Positions 41,929 through 51,205 of a stretch of DNA of 55,311 nt are shown here, piece after piece. Both the position numbers and the translations under genes were made by a program. The stretch's first letter is position 1. The number at the start of each line of letters is the position of its first letter. The notes under the pieces are model-generated. The model worked only from the letters and a program-made list of their open reading frames with translations. It searched no databases and was not told the origin of the DNA. The DNA comes from CAYIHX01 sp964363305 (GTDB lineage: Bacteria > Bdellovibrionota > UBA1018): NCBI GenBank assembly GCA_964363305.1, contig CAYIHX010000025.1, positions 1 through 55,311 on the forward strand, given 5' to 3'.

Positions 41929-42621
41929 TTAAAGACCCTCGCTCGTGGCCGTGATGCCGAACAGGTGCGCCGCTCCGATCAGCGTCGCCTTCCCTAAAAA
42001 TGTAATGGGGATGCTGAGATATTGGAAGGCCCCCAGAAAAAGCAGTCCCATGATGAGGAGGAAGCTGTACTGCGCCAGTCGCTCATATCGGGCGGCCAAG
42101 TGTATCGGTAGCATGCTCTCAATGATCTTGCTGCCGTCGAGGGGGGGGAGGGGGATGAGGTTGAAGATCCCGAGCGCATAATTAAGGAAGACCGAGGTCT
42201 GTGCCATGAGCAGGAAGGGCTCTTTGAAGTAGAAATCATCCGGCGCCCAAGCGACCAGTGCGCCGAAGAGGAGCGCCGAGAGGATCGCGATGAAGAAGTT
42301 CATCATCGGCCCGGCGGCGGCGACAAAGAAGAGTCCGAGTCGAAATTTGCGAAAGCGGCGCGGATCGATCGGCACGGGCTTCGCCCAGCCGATGAGCAGG
42401 TTGATGCCGAGGAGCATATTCATCAGCGGGAACGCGATCGTGCCGATGGGGTCGATGTGCGCAATGGGGTTCAGTGTGAGACGCCCTTGCTCCTGCGCTG
42501 TTTTGTCGCCCCAGAGGCGAGCGACTAGGCCATGCGCGAACTCATGAAAGACGACGGCCAGTAAGAAAGGCCCAAACTGGACGGCAGTCATTTGCACGCG
42601 CTGCTCGAAAGAGGTTTCCAT
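41929..42621 (-). CDS. M50-type site-2 protease family protein
   Basis: 230 residues from ATG 42621. The zinc motif HExxH is in AVVFHEFAHGLVARLWGD, and the third ligand motif is NLIPLPPLDGSKIIE. Five or six membrane helices. This short, PDZ-less form is widespread beside trpS and scpA/scpB, as here, but its substrate is unknown. ALNPIAHIDPIG-type loop (LTLNPIAHIDPIGTIAFP) is typical. Confidence 0.88.
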   Translation of the reverse strand: METSFEQRVQMTAVQFGPFLLAVVFHEFAHGLVARLWGDKTAQEQGRLTLNPIAHIDPIGTIAFPLMNMLLGINLLIGWAKPVPIDPRRFRKFRLGLFFVAAAGPMMNFFIAILSALLFGALVAWAPDDFYFKEPFLLMAQTSVFLNYALGIFNLIPLPPLDGSKIIESMLPIHLAARYERLAQYSFLLIMGLLFLGAFQYLSIPITFLGKATLIGAAHLFGITATSEGL

Positions 42622-42646
42622 AGATTCCACCGGGCATATCACATTT

Positions 42647-45511
42647 TTACGGGGAGCGAGGAGTGGGCGTTTTTTCCAGCTCCGCGACGCGGTCGAAAAT
42701 ATCTCGAATGGCCGTCGTCATCTCAGACTCGGATCGCAGGCGTTCGTTCCAGTTCGGGAGGGTCGACTCAATCAGGCGGTTCACGAAGGTTCCGATGTCT
42801 CCGCGGGCGCAGCTTCGAGCGGTTTGCCGTGAACAGAGAGCCACGAGCCGTTCATAGCCCAGTTGGCCGATGACCGCGGCACGAAGCTCGTCTTCTGGCT
42901 CTCGTGTCAGGGCATCGACCGCCAACCAGGTGATTGCTCCGGTTACCACGGCGCCTAGGGCTGCCAGACCTAAGTACCCTGATCTCGGATCGATCAGGTC
43001 GTCGGTTGGATAGAGCGCGCGCCTGACTCGGGGATCGCTGTTTCTCCGGTTCGCAGTCCACTCGAGCTGGAGGCGTGGGACCCGGGCCTGTACTTCAATT
43101 CGGGGTCGTTCCAGAATTTTCGCCTCGGCGAGCGCGTCGACGATCGTGGTGGTGCAGTTGGGGAGGGTTCGTCCGGAATAGGAGAAAGTCGGAGGTTCGT
43201 TCGTTATCCGATCGAAATGTCGAATGAGCGCGTTTCTTTGAGTGGGAGTCGCCTTCAGCTCGACCGCGGCGAAGCTGCCCCAGCTGGTGTTCCATTGTGC
43301 GGGACTGCGACTCCGGATCGTCCCTGAGCCGTCCCGATCAAAGATGACTCCATTGACGAGCAATCCGTGATGACCGCCCGTCGATATCAGATAGACTCGA
43401 TCCGGACTTTCGGTGATCTCGCGCAGGATCGTTCCCATGGGCAAGCGCGCGAAGGAGGCGGCGCTCCCTCGGGCGGCAGCCGCCAGGCGGGTTTTGCCTT
43501 CTTCATCAGAAATTCGGCGAACGGGGACTGACGAGGTTGCATTCGGATCGAGTTCAAAAAAACGATCTCCGCTCCGAAACGTGGTTAAACCTCTTTGGCC
43601 GAGGCTCAACTCGTCCGCCGTCGAGAGGGTCATCGCGATGATTCGATTTCGATCCTTGGCTGAGCGGATCGTGAGTGCTCGTCCGGATCGGGAAAGCGCG
43701 TCGAGCCAGCGATCTTTGATCGTGACGCTCGAGCTGTCCAGGTGGGCGCGGATGTAGAGATCGGCCAGATCCAGCCTGATGAGGTCTTCAGGAATCGCGT
43801 CGAACAAAGGATGAATGAGGAATTGTCGCAGCTGATGCGCCGAGAGCTTTCGCAGCGAGTGAGCGAGGCGTTGGCGCAGATCGGTGTTGAGATGCGTACT
43901 GAGAAGCGTTCGCAGACGTTCGCCAAGAGAAAGGGAGGAGGCGTCGGGCGCCTCGAAGCGCTCGAATTGCCGGGCAACCCACTGAGCGTCGTTTTTCGTG
44001 CGAAGGGTCGAGGCGAAGAGAGCGAGTGAGTATCTTTCTGAGTCCGACCGGGCCTCGAATTGAACTCGTGCGGCGGGCGAGAGAAGCGACTCGAAATATT
44101 CCGGAGCCCATCGTCCCCCACGAGGGAGGTTGGGGGTTTCAGCGGCCGGCGGCCGATCACCGTAGGTGTTGCGCAGGAGTCCAGTCACGCCTGATTCCTC
44201 GGCGAAGATCGCGGTAGCGATTCGGATCTCCTCCTCGATGGGGCGCCCCGAGGCGGTTGCGTTTTTGATCCTTGCCTCCGCGGTCTCACGGGCGCCTCGA
44301 ATCCGTTCTCGGAGGGCTCGTCGCTCTTCGACGGGGAGGGATTCGAGCAAGGGATGGTTTTCCCAGTTTCGAAAGACGAGGCCGAATCGATCATAGGCGG
44401 TTTCTTCGAAGGATTCGGCAACCCGGGTGGTGGGGTGCCGAGCGCGCAAGCCTCGGGCCGCGCGCTCGAGCGCGGTTCTGATGAGGGGACTCACTCGTTC
44501 GCGAATTTCTCGAGCGCTTTCGAGGCCGAGGAGGGGCGTGAATTGCTGGCTTGAGTAGTTGCTGAAGTCGTTTTCGACTGAAGAGGCGAGCGCGGCCATG
44601 CCTGAAAGGAGGCAGTTCAAGCGTCGATGGCAGTGTCTGAGCTCGAAGCCGACTTTACCGCTTCCGTACAAATCCGGACGGAAGACCGGGCCATAAATCC
44701 ATTTTGATTCCGGGTCCAGGCGAGCTTCATCGATCCAGAGCCGAGCTTCCGTTCGAAGAAGGGCGTGTTGAGAAACCGGCGCGAGATAAGGGTGGATCAG
44801 ATTCGGCCCGGGAACGGTTCCGCTTTCTCTCCAGCGCGCGGCTCCGGCCGCAAGCGTCTCGAATTGGGCTCGTTCAGCCGTGAATCGGAGGTAATTCAAA
44901 ATTCGCGGGTGAATGGATTTCTCCGACGTGAGTGTTCCGCTGGAAACGACATGGCCCTGGGCGGACATGGGGCCCATATGATTCCAGACCCAAGTCAGTT
45001 GTCGTCCCGCCTCGGCTAGGTTGGGGGTGACCGCGTTCTGATCGAATTCGAGATTCCCGGTTGAATCGCGGATGACCCGGGTTGAGAGAAAGTCCGGGGC
45101 GAGTGAGGTTTTGACGAGCACGGGTCGGCCGAGCAGCCGGCATCCCAGGGAGTGAAGTCTGTGTTCGGCCAGGGTCTTCCTTTGATCGTAGGGCATGGAA
45201 AACCAATTCGCGTCGGCTACCGATTCGACTCGGTAAAAATCCAAGACTTTTGGGTTGTCGTTCAGGTTGAACTCGAGCTCGTAGCCAAAGGTCAGAGGTT
45301 CGCGGGAATTTTTTCCGACGTAGGGTGTCTCTCGGAGGGCGACGGTGGAGAGCCCGAGGTCGGAATCCTGCAGGTGCGCGACGGTCGTGCTGAGGTTGGC
45401 GCAGGACGAACGGGACGCTGCGAGACCAGCGGGGGTCGAGCCGCTCGCGGCCCAGCTGAGCGCGATGATCACGCCGATCAGATTTTGACGTTTAAAAAGA
45501 CGAACCCTCAT
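42647..45511 (-). CDS. large exported protein: amidoligase-like N-terminus and papain-like (DUF4105-type) C-terminus
   Basis: 954 residues with a signal peptide (LIGVIIALSWAASGSTPAG). Near residue 75, LTFGYELEFNLND matches the first GxExE strand of amidoligase-like proteins, as in the gene at 10550; the later GHVVSSG is a degenerate form of the GxHxH site. After a long helical middle, residues about 690-820 contain VYLISTGGHHGLLVNGVIFD and SGRTLPNCTTTIVDAL, resembling the His and Cys regions of the DUF4105/LPG-type papain-like fold. A late hydrophobic segment (YLGLAALGAVVTGAITWLAV) may be an anchor. Both domain calls are by eye. Confidence 0.45.
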   Translation of the reverse strand: MRVRLFKRQNLIGVIIALSWAASGSTPAGLAASRSSCANLSTTVAHLQDSDLGLSTVALRETPYVGKNSREPLTFGYELEFNLNDNPKVLDFYRVESVADANWFSMPYDQRKTLAEHRLHSLGCRLLGRPVLVKTSLAPDFLSTRVIRDSTGNLEFDQNAVTPNLAEAGRQLTWVWNHMGPMSAQGHVVSSGTLTSEKSIHPRILNYLRFTAERAQFETLAAGAARWRESGTVPGPNLIHPYLAPVSQHALLRTEARLWIDEARLDPESKWIYGPVFRPDLYGSGKVGFELRHCHRRLNCLLSGMAALASSVENDFSNYSSQQFTPLLGLESAREIRERVSPLIRTALERAARGLRARHPTTRVAESFEETAYDRFGLVFRNWENHPLLESLPVEERRALRERIRGARETAEARIKNATASGRPIEEEIRIATAIFAEESGVTGLLRNTYGDRPPAAETPNLPRGGRWAPEYFESLLSPAARVQFEARSDSERYSLALFASTLRTKNDAQWVARQFERFEAPDASSLSLGERLRTLLSTHLNTDLRQRLAHSLRKLSAHQLRQFLIHPLFDAIPEDLIRLDLADLYIRAHLDSSSVTIKDRWLDALSRSGRALTIRSAKDRNRIIAMTLSTADELSLGQRGLTTFRSGDRFFELDPNATSSVPVRRISDEEGKTRLAAAARGSAASFARLPMGTILREITESPDRVYLISTGGHHGLLVNGVIFDRDGSGTIRSRSPAQWNTSWGSFAAVELKATPTQRNALIRHFDRITNEPPTFSYSGRTLPNCTTTIVDALAEAKILERPRIEVQARVPRLQLEWTANRRNSDPRVRRALYPTDDLIDPRSGYLGLAALGAVVTGAITWLAVDALTREPEDELRAAVIGQLGYERLVALCSRQTARSCARGDIGTFVNRLIESTLPNWNERLRSESEMTTAIRDIFDRVAELEKTPTPRSP

Positions 45512-45568
45512 CTCTCTGTGTTTCGGATAAGTGGGATCGATAGATGAGGGAGAAAACCGACGGACGAT

Positions 45569-46486
45569 TTAGTGAGAAAGCGGTGTTCTAAGGAGAACTC
45601 CTGATTCGTTGGATAATACGCCGATCCGCTTCAAAACGTGTGGAAGCTGTCGAGGATTTCTAGCTATGAAGCGCGATGCTCTATTGATTTGTCGTCTGAA
45701 GAAATGAGACTCCTGTTCGAACAGGTCAAACAGCAACAGAAGTTCTGTGGCGCAATTCTGACAAGAATGGCTATAAGGCTGCCCCTGAGCAATGATTCCT
45801 GAACGATTTTTTACTTCACCCAAAAGCATGCCAATCTGGGTGCTATTGAGATTCAAGTCATACTCATTGAGAATATGACCCCGTTTTAAAATCGAGGTTT
45901 GAGTGAACTCCTCCGTCGTTTGAAGTCTATGTCGAATCGCATAATATCCTTCGCGAGCTCTTTTAACTGTGTAGGGCGTTTTATCCCCGTCGACTAGCCA
46001 TATTCGGGCATCAAAAACGATATCAGCCACTTTTCTTGTGGCGTCACCTATCTCCTGTGTCGCGGTGATAGGCCTCAAGATAACAGGATGCTCATCAGAG
46101 AGCTTTAATCTGAGCAGTGAGTGCCATTCGTTGTTTCGACGATAATCCTCGAGAAGGAGACTCGCTTTCTCAATCCCTTCTTTTGGAATCTCCGCCAAAT
46201 ACCGACCGTCCCCAACGGTGAAATTTGCGACATACCAAAACTGATCTGGCGTGGCATTCGGAAGAATGGCCATCACCTGTTCAGGCGAAAGAAATCGGAT
46301 TGTGGCCTGTTCTGGATTGAGCGGTGCACCTTTGAATGGGCCTGCCGGCATCGCTAGATTTTCAAGGACAGACCTCAGTCGATCATTTCGCTGGAATCCA
46401 TCACAGTTATTTGGAGATGCCAAAACGAGGGAGGCGTGAAAAAAGAAGAGAATGGGGATGAAAAGAAAAAAAGCACCTACCCTCAT
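45569..46486 (-). CDS. exported protein with NC-A-T motif, unknown function
   Basis: 305 residues from ATG 46486; ATG 46492 is equivalent. Signal peptide FFLFIPILFFFHASLVLAS. Near residue 245, YSHSCQNCATELLLLFDLFE recalls the NCTT region of the upstream-type papain-like domain (compare the gene at 42647), with two nearby cysteines. YRLAEIPKEG-like region (DGRYLAEIPKEGIEKASLLL) is not recognised. Lower GC than neighbours in its codons. Could share a pathway with the gene 57 bases downstream. Confidence 0.5.
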   Translation of the reverse strand: MRVGAFFLFIPILFFFHASLVLASPNNCDGFQRNDRLRSVLENLAMPAGPFKGAPLNPEQATIRFLSPEQVMAILPNATPDQFWYVANFTVGDGRYLAEIPKEGIEKASLLLEDYRRNNEWHSLLRLKLSDEHPVILRPITATQEIGDATRKVADIVFDARIWLVDGDKTPYTVKRAREGYYAIRHRLQTTEEFTQTSILKRGHILNEYDLNLNSTQIGMLLGEVKNRSGIIAQGQPYSHSCQNCATELLLLFDLFEQESHFFRRQINRASRFIARNPRQLPHVLKRIGVLSNESGVLLRTPLSH

Positions 46487-46619
46487 GGCCACCTTATCGG
46501 AACTAACCTATTGGAACTAGAGCTAAATGATGAGTTATGGGAGATCGCTTGACCGGCCTTCTTTATCGATCGCCTCATGATCAATTCGAGGCAAAGATCC
46601 CTGTTCGAGGAGCAAGTGG

Positions 46620-46988
46620 TTAGTCGATAAAGAACTCGTGCCGTACTTCGCGTACCCGTCCCTGGGCGTCGAATGCAATCCATCTTCGATCATAGTCAGC
46701 AGTCGGGGTGTCTTGCCAAGAATAGAGCCACGAGCAGGTTGTGCTGCCACACCACTCCTTGAGTGGCACTCCCAGAAGGTCCTTCACTTCTGCCTGCGGC
46801 ATGCCCAGCCGGACTTTTGCAAACTGGCCTTCCGAAAACCCACTCGCCCAAAGTGTACCGACGAATGGGGTCATGACTGTTCGCTTTAATGCATTCGGCC
46901 AGTCGTAATGGAACCGAATTTTATTGAAAGTGGTCAGGAGAGCAAAGGCCGCAAGCACTGTTAAGATTCGACTCAGGAACTTTTTCAA
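46620..46988 (-). CDS. SmpA/OmlA (BamE-like) domain membrane protein
   Basis: 122 residues. An N-terminal anchor (ILTVLAAFALLTTFNKI) is followed by VRLGMPQAEVKDLLGVPLKE and WLYSWQD...RRWIAFDAQGRV, the helix-strand pattern of the SmpA/OmlA fold. Not lipidated, so it is not a typical BamE. Two cysteines (EWCGSTTCSW) may form a disulfide. Starts four bases inside the end of the upstream gene. Confidence 0.6.
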   Translation of the reverse strand: MKKFLSRILTVLAAFALLTTFNKIRFHYDWPNALKRTVMTPFVGTLWASGFSEGQFAKVRLGMPQAEVKDLLGVPLKEWCGSTTCSWLYSWQDTPTADYDRRWIAFDAQGRVREVRHEFFID

Positions 46989-47347
46989 GCCTGCCCCTTC
47001 CTTTCGAGGTTATTGAAGAGCTGTTGGTCTCGTTTTATCCCACCCCCGCTTGGGTCAAATTCCTCGTCACCAACGGCTGTCTTTGCAATTACCGAAACAC
47101 GCAAGTCGTCACCTTGATCAAAGATCTCGGCATCTATCAACGGCGGGGACTTGGTCATCGGCTTGAGAAGGTGAGCAATGGCCAGACCGCTGTCGGTTTC
47201 TAAAACCCAAATCGACTTTGAAGAGTAGTTTTTGACGTGCCCCTTTAGGTCCAATAGTTTCCAGACTTTTTTAAGTTCTTCATACAGGTCAGCCCATGGA
47301 AATTTCAAGTGCGAGCCACGAAAGAACCGCTCCTTCCTGGGATCCAC
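46985..47347 (-). CDS. hypothetical protein
   Basis: 120 residues from GTG 47347. A soluble, charged protein with ADLYEELKKVWKLLDLKGHV and KSIWVLETDSGLAIAHLLKP. No family recognised. Coupled by ATGA overlap to the SmpA-like gene downstream. The start is uncertain because no good ribosome site is seen. Confidence 0.5.
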   Translation of the reverse strand: MDPRKERFFRGSHLKFPWADLYEELKKVWKLLDLKGHVKNYSSKSIWVLETDSGLAIAHLLKPMTKSPPLIDAEIFDQGDDLRVSVIAKTAVGDEEFDPSGGGIKRDQQLFNNLERKGQA

Positions 47348-47365
47348 ACATCTATTGGGGCTAGT

Positions 47366-47695
47366 TTAGGCGACGTATTTCTTTCGTTTTTGAGTCATGA
47401 GTCGGGATGCCTTTTTTCTCACGCGCTCGACTTCTTTTTGAAGCGACCCTTCGGCGCCGTCGGGGAAGAGAATGAAAGCTGGATCAATACCCAGGGCCGC
47501 GCCGATCAGGCTGGCCCGGCGGGTGCCGATCTCCACTTTGTCATTTTCGATCAGACTCAGATTCGACTCCGCAATCCCTGTCATCTCACTTAACTCTTTG
47601 AGTGTAATTTTCCAGCTCCGCCGGTGAGCCCTGATCACCGAGCCAGGAGTGGAAGGGCCTTTGATTTCACCAATAACTTCCAACAAATTCTTCAC
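47366..47695 (-). CDS. XRE-family antitoxin (HigA-like)
   Basis: 109 residues from GTG 47695, with GGAGAAG seven bases upstream; longer frames run through the toxin gene in another frame. The helix-turn-helix is LKELSEMTGIAESNLSLIEN. It follows a RelE-like toxin by two bases, the toxin-first order of HigBA modules. It should bind the toxin and repress the shared promoter. Confidence 0.8.
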   Translation of the reverse strand: MKNLLEVIGEIKGPSTPGSVIRAHRRSWKITLKELSEMTGIAESNLSLIENDKVEIGTRRASLIGAALGIDPAFILFPDGAEGSLQKEVERVRKKASRLMTQKRKKYVA

Positions 47696-47697
47696 AG

Positions 47698-48012
47698 TTA
47701 CTTCTCCCTTTTCTGATAATCGTGGTCTGCGGTGATTCGGACCACCATGACCGTGATGATCTGGGCCTCCACCTTGTAGATGATCCGGCCTTTGTAGCTG
47801 AAACTCGATGAGCGATGCTCCACCCACACGCCAAAAAGTGGATGATCCGCCCACTTGTGTGGCTGCTCGTGCAGTTTCTTAGGCCCGTACTTCATGACTG
47901 TTTTTGCCCAAGTTTGGATGGTTTCAAGATCATCGGAGGATAGTGTTTTGCTTTTGAAAATTTCGGCGGCCTCGTCAGTGATGACAACTTTCCACACCAT
48001 CTTACCATTCAT
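47698..48012 (-). CDS. RelE/HigB-superfamily toxin
   Basis: 104 residues; ATG 48000 is an alternative start. WVEHRSSSFSYKGRIIYKVE and the final VVRITADHDYQKRE fit the strands and catalytic basic/His region of RelE-fold mRNA interferases. ATG codons have a weak ribosome site. Partner antitoxin follows immediately. The pair lies downstream of a Xer recombinase gene. Confidence 0.75.
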   Translation of the reverse strand: MNGKMVWKVVITDEAAEIFKSKTLSSDDLETIQTWAKTVMKYGPKKLHEQPHKWADHPLFGVWVEHRSSSFSYKGRIIYKVEAQIITVMVVRITADHDYQKREK

Positions 48013-48049
48013 AATAACTTATTAAAGAACATAAGTCCAGTTTCGCGCC

Positions 48050-48994
48050 TTACCCGCCCCCGCGCGGATGGTACTTGAGCACCGTCTCTTTGAGGTGCTC
48101 GGGCGTGACGTGGGTATAGATCTGCGTGGTCGAGAGATCAGAGTGACCGAGCAGCATTTGAAGTGAGCGAAGCGACATGCCCGCCTGGAGGAGGTGGGTG
48201 GCGAAGGAGTGGCGGAGCACGTGGGGCGAGACCGGGCGTTCGATGCCGGCCTGACGGCTGAGTTGCGCGAGCGTCTTCCAGAACGCCTGACGAGTGAGCC
48301 CTTCGCCGCGCGCGCCGAGAAAGAACGATTCATCGTGAGGAGCGAGCTGCCCGCGATGCGACACGAGCCAGGCGCGGCAGAGCTCGCCCGCGACGTCGGC
48401 GAAGGGGACGATGCGTTCTTTGTCGCCTTTGCCGCGCACGCGCAGGTAGCGGAGATCGAGATCGACCTGGTGGAGCTGCAGGCCGACAAGCTCGCTGACG
48501 CGCAGACCGGTTGCATAGAGCAGGGTGATCATGGTGCGGTCGCGGTGGCGAAGCGCGGAAACCTTGACCTCGGACAGGAGCGAATAGGGCAGCCCATGTG
48601 CGGTCGTCGCGAGAAGCGCTTCCACCTCCTGCGCGTTCAGAAATTTCGGCAAGCGCTGTTCGGCTTGGGGCGTTTCTAGATTTTCCGCCGGGCTTTCTTC
48701 GATGAGGTCTTCCATCGCGCAGAATTTAAAAAATTGCCGAAGCGTGCTGGTCTTGCGCGCGAGAGTCGTACGCTTTTGCTTTTGTCGACTTAATCGCGCG
48801 AGAAAGGCCTCGATCTGGGCGGTTTGAATTTTTTCGGCTCGAGGGGCGACTTTGGGTTGCGCCTCCCGCAACCAGAGCTCGAAATCACGCAGGTCGCGCT
48901 GATAGGCGGCGAGCGTATTCTCGCTTGCGCCGCGTTCGAGGCGCTTCATCTGGAGAAAGCTTTCGATGGTGAGCGTCAGCGGAGAAGGATGCAC
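48050..48994 (-). CDS. XerC/XerD tyrosine recombinase
   Basis: 314 residues, the usual Xer length. SAM-like N-terminal domain (ASENTLAAYQRDLRDFELWL). Catalytic set: Arg in TGLRVSEL, Lys in VRGKGDKER, His-xx-Arg in SPHVLRHSFATHLL, His in LLGHSDLSTTQIYTHV, with Tyr in the same stretch. It resolves chromosome dimers at dif, or mobilises elements. The length and full motif set suggest the housekeeping enzyme; I cannot tell XerC from XerD by eye. Confidence 0.9.
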   Translation of the reverse strand: MHPSPLTLTIESFLQMKRLERGASENTLAAYQRDLRDFELWLREAQPKVAPRAEKIQTAQIEAFLARLSRQKQKRTTLARKTSTLRQFFKFCAMEDLIEESPAENLETPQAEQRLPKFLNAQEVEALLATTAHGLPYSLLSEVKVSALRHRDRTMITLLYATGLRVSELVGLQLHQVDLDLRYLRVRGKGDKERIVPFADVAGELCRAWLVSHRGQLAPHDESFFLGARGEGLTRQAFWKTLAQLSRQAGIERPVSPHVLRHSFATHLLQAGMSLRSLQMLLGHSDLSTTQIYTHVTPEHLKETVLKYHPRGGG

Positions 48995-49095
48995 AGTCTG
49001 AGTCTGAGGGCGGTGCGGCTAAAGCTGAAGCTTTTTTGCCGAGGAAGGGTGTGTTATCTCTCTCGCTCGGGATTTCAATCAGGGGGAATTTTGCG

Positions 49096-49674
49096 ATGCG
49101 TTACCTTATGGGATGGGTGATTTTGGGAATGACGGTTTCCGGCTGCGGCGTGCAGAGCATTCCGCAGGGGCAGAACGACACGGAGGCCACTTGGGCCGAG
49201 GTGGTGAATCAGTATAAGCGCCGTGCGGATCTGATTCCGAATTTGGTCGAGGTGGTGAAGAAGTACGCCGCGCACGAGAAAGAAACCCTGACGGCCGTGG
49301 TGGAGGCCCGGGCGAAGGCCACGTCGACCACGATCGACGCGAGCGGCTTGAATGAACAGAACCTGAAAGCTTTCCAGGCCGCGCAGAGCGGTCTCTCGGG
49401 CGCGCTTTCTCGCCTGATGGTGGTGGCCGAGAAGTATCCCGATCTGAAGGCGAACGAAAATTTCCGGGATCTGCAGGTGCAGCTCGAGGGGACGGAGAAT
49501 CGAGTCACGGTCGCTCGGCAGCGCTTCATCGATTCAGTGAAGCGCTTCAATAATCTGGTCACGGTGCCGCCGACCTCGTGGACGAACTCGCTCTTTTACC
49601 ATCACGAGAAGAAGCCGCAGTTCACCGTCGAGAACGAGAAGGCGATTCAAGACGCGCCGAAGGTGAATTTCTAA
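49096..49674 (+). CDS. lemA: LemA family lipoprotein
   Basis: 192 residues from ATG 49096, preceded by AGGGGG. Lipobox VSGC replaces the usual LemA anchor. The helical core is characteristic: YKRRADLIPNLVEVVKKYA, EARAKA, LMVVAEKYPDLKANENFRD and ENRVTVARQRFIDSVKRFN. LemA proteins are found with TPM-domain proteins, as here; their role in the envelope is unclear. One base precedes the next gene. Confidence 0.9.
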   Translation: MRYLMGWVILGMTVSGCGVQSIPQGQNDTEATWAEVVNQYKRRADLIPNLVEVVKKYAAHEKETLTAVVEARAKATSTTIDASGLNEQNLKAFQAAQSGLSGALSRLMVVAEKYPDLKANENFRDLQVQLEGTENRVTVARQRFIDSVKRFNNLVTVPPTSWTNSLFYHHEKKPQFTVENEKAIQDAPKVNF

Positions 49675-49675
49675 G

Positions 49676-50413
49676 ATGCGGCTCGTCTGGGCTGCTCTTT
49701 TAACGGCGGCAATCACGGCCGCCTCTGCTTATGCGTTCGAAGTTCCGGCTCGGACGAGCTGGGTCGTCGACCGGGCGGGCGCGATCTCGCCGGGCGTCGA
49801 GGGGCGGCTCAATCAGGACCTCGAGCGCATTCAGTCGCAAGGCGGGCCGCAGATTCAGGTCGTTGTCGTGCCGTCGCTCGATGGCGAGACGGTCGAGGGC
49901 GCGGCTTTGAAGGTGGCCGAGGTTTATCGGTTGGGCGACGCGATCAAAGATAACGGAGCGCTGCTCTTCGTCGCTCTCGAGGATCGGCAGCTGCGAATTG
50001 AGGTGGGTCAAGGTTTGGAAGGCGATCTTCCCGACGTGATTGCGGGCCGAATCATCCGCAATACGATCGTGCCCGAGTTTCGAGCCGGCCGTGTCGAAGA
50101 GGGAATCGTCGCCGGAGTGGCGGCGATCGCTGAACGAGCCGGTGCGCAGCTCAACCTGAAAACGATCGCGCCGCAGTACCATCAGGCTAAACGCCTGCGG
50201 GTCTCGCCGTTTCTGATCTTCATCGTGCTCATCCTGTGGAGCCTCATCTCGCGCATGTCTCGTTTCGGAGGCGGCCTGTTCGGTTCGAGGCGTTCCCGCC
50301 TCGGGGGCCTGTTCGGTGCCGGAGGAGGAGGCTGGGGCTCTGGCGGCGGCGGGGGTTGGTCGTCCGGTGGGGGCGGCGGTTTTTCCGGTGGAGGTTCGAG
50401 TGGGCGTTGGTAA
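49676..50413 (+). CDS. TPM-domain protein (YgcG-like) with glycine-rich tail
   Basis: 245 residues with a signal peptide (LLTAAITAASAYAF). The TPM domain (about 25-165) has VVDRAGAISPGVEGRLNQDL and DRQLRIEVGQGLEGDLPDVI, then a membrane helix (FLIFIVLILWSLISRMS) and a tail of Gly, Ser and Trp repeats ending SGGGSSGRW. TPM domains are linked to Photosystem II repair in plants and to membrane maintenance in bacteria. Second gene of the LemA operon. Confidence 0.88.
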   Translation: MRLVWAALLTAAITAASAYAFEVPARTSWVVDRAGAISPGVEGRLNQDLERIQSQGGPQIQVVVVPSLDGETVEGAALKVAEVYRLGDAIKDNGALLFVALEDRQLRIEVGQGLEGDLPDVIAGRIIRNTIVPEFRAGRVEEGIVAGVAAIAERAGAQLNLKTIAPQYHQAKRLRVSPFLIFIVLILWSLISRMSRFGGGLFGSRRSRLGGLFGAGGGGWGSGGGGGWSSGGGGGFSGGGSSGRW

Positions 50414-51035
50414 GGAAATTTTGACCGAAGAAGAGCGGGCTGCGATTCAGGCGGTCGTTGCTCAGGTGGAAAAGCGGACCAGTGGGGAAGTCGTGCCGAT
50501 GATCGTCGGGCGAAGCGATTCCTACCCGGGCGTGCGCTGGAAATGCGCTTTGTTCGTGGTGTTCGCCTGGGCGGCCGGCATCGCGTTGGTTGATCCTCAT
50601 TTTCCAGTATGGCTTTTGGCCTTAAGTCTACCGGTGGTCTCCTGGGGAGGGTATCTGCTCGGAGCGACGGGGTTGGCCGTACGGTGGTTCGCGAATCCCG
50701 AGACGCTGAAGGAAGAAGTTCATCAGCGCGCTCTCCAGGCGTTTCTGGCTCTCGATCTTTCCGCAACGAAGAATCGTACCGGTATTCTCGTGTTTTTTTC
50801 AGTGCTCGAGCATCGGGTCGAGGTGATTGCCGATCGCGGCATTCATGAGAAAGTGGGGCAGGAAGTGTGGAGCGTCGCCGTCTCGGGCGCGATCGAGAAG
50901 ATTCGTTCGAAGGGATTGGCAACGGCCGTCATTCACGCGGTGGAGGTGTGCGGCGGGGTTTTGATTCAGCACTTTCCTCGTCGCGACGGCGATCAGAACG
51001 AGATTCCCAATCGCGTGATCATCAGCCCGGAATGA
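50400..51035 (+). CDS. membrane TPM-domain protein
   Basis: 211 residues from GTG 50400, with GGAGG five bases upstream; it overlaps the previous gene by 14 bases. LTEEERAAIQAVVAQVEKRT and VPMIVGR open the domain, two helices follow (CALFVVFAWAAGIALVD, LLALSLPVVSWGGYLLGA), then FSVLEHRVEVIADRGIHEKV. It is the third member of the LemA-TPM-TPM operon, an arrangement seen widely. Confidence 0.85.
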   Translation: MGVGKEILTEEERAAIQAVVAQVEKRTSGEVVPMIVGRSDSYPGVRWKCALFVVFAWAAGIALVDPHFPVWLLALSLPVVSWGGYLLGATGLAVRWFANPETLKEEVHQRALQAFLALDLSATKNRTGILVFFSVLEHRVEVIADRGIHEKVGQEVWSVAVSGAIEKIRSKGLATAVIHAVEVCGGVLIQHFPRRDGDQNEIPNRVIISPE

Positions 51036-51040
51036 AAAAA

Positions 51041-51075
51041 CCGGAGTAAAGCGTGTTTTTCGCTTCGCTCCGGCT
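51041..51075. terminator. hairpin after the LemA-TPM operon
   Basis: CCGGAGTAAAGCG and CGCTTCGCTCCGG pair over 11 of 13 positions around a T-rich loop, six bases past the stop codon. No T-run follows, so termination is likely but not certain. Confidence 0.5.
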
Positions 51076-51205
51076 TCAGAGAATCACTCGCCGTCTATGC
51101 CCAGACCGCAAGTGGTCGGACGTTCGAACCGGATCTTCCACAATCGCTCGTGCAGCTGTCGTTGATCCGTCGCCTCGTCCGGGTGGAGGAAGGGGGGGAT
51201 CTACG

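Noticed and set aside
47698..48994. Toxin-antitoxin pair and Xer gene as part of an integron or prophage
   Set aside because: The recombinase looks like the housekeeping Xer type, and no attachment site, cassette array or phage gene is near.
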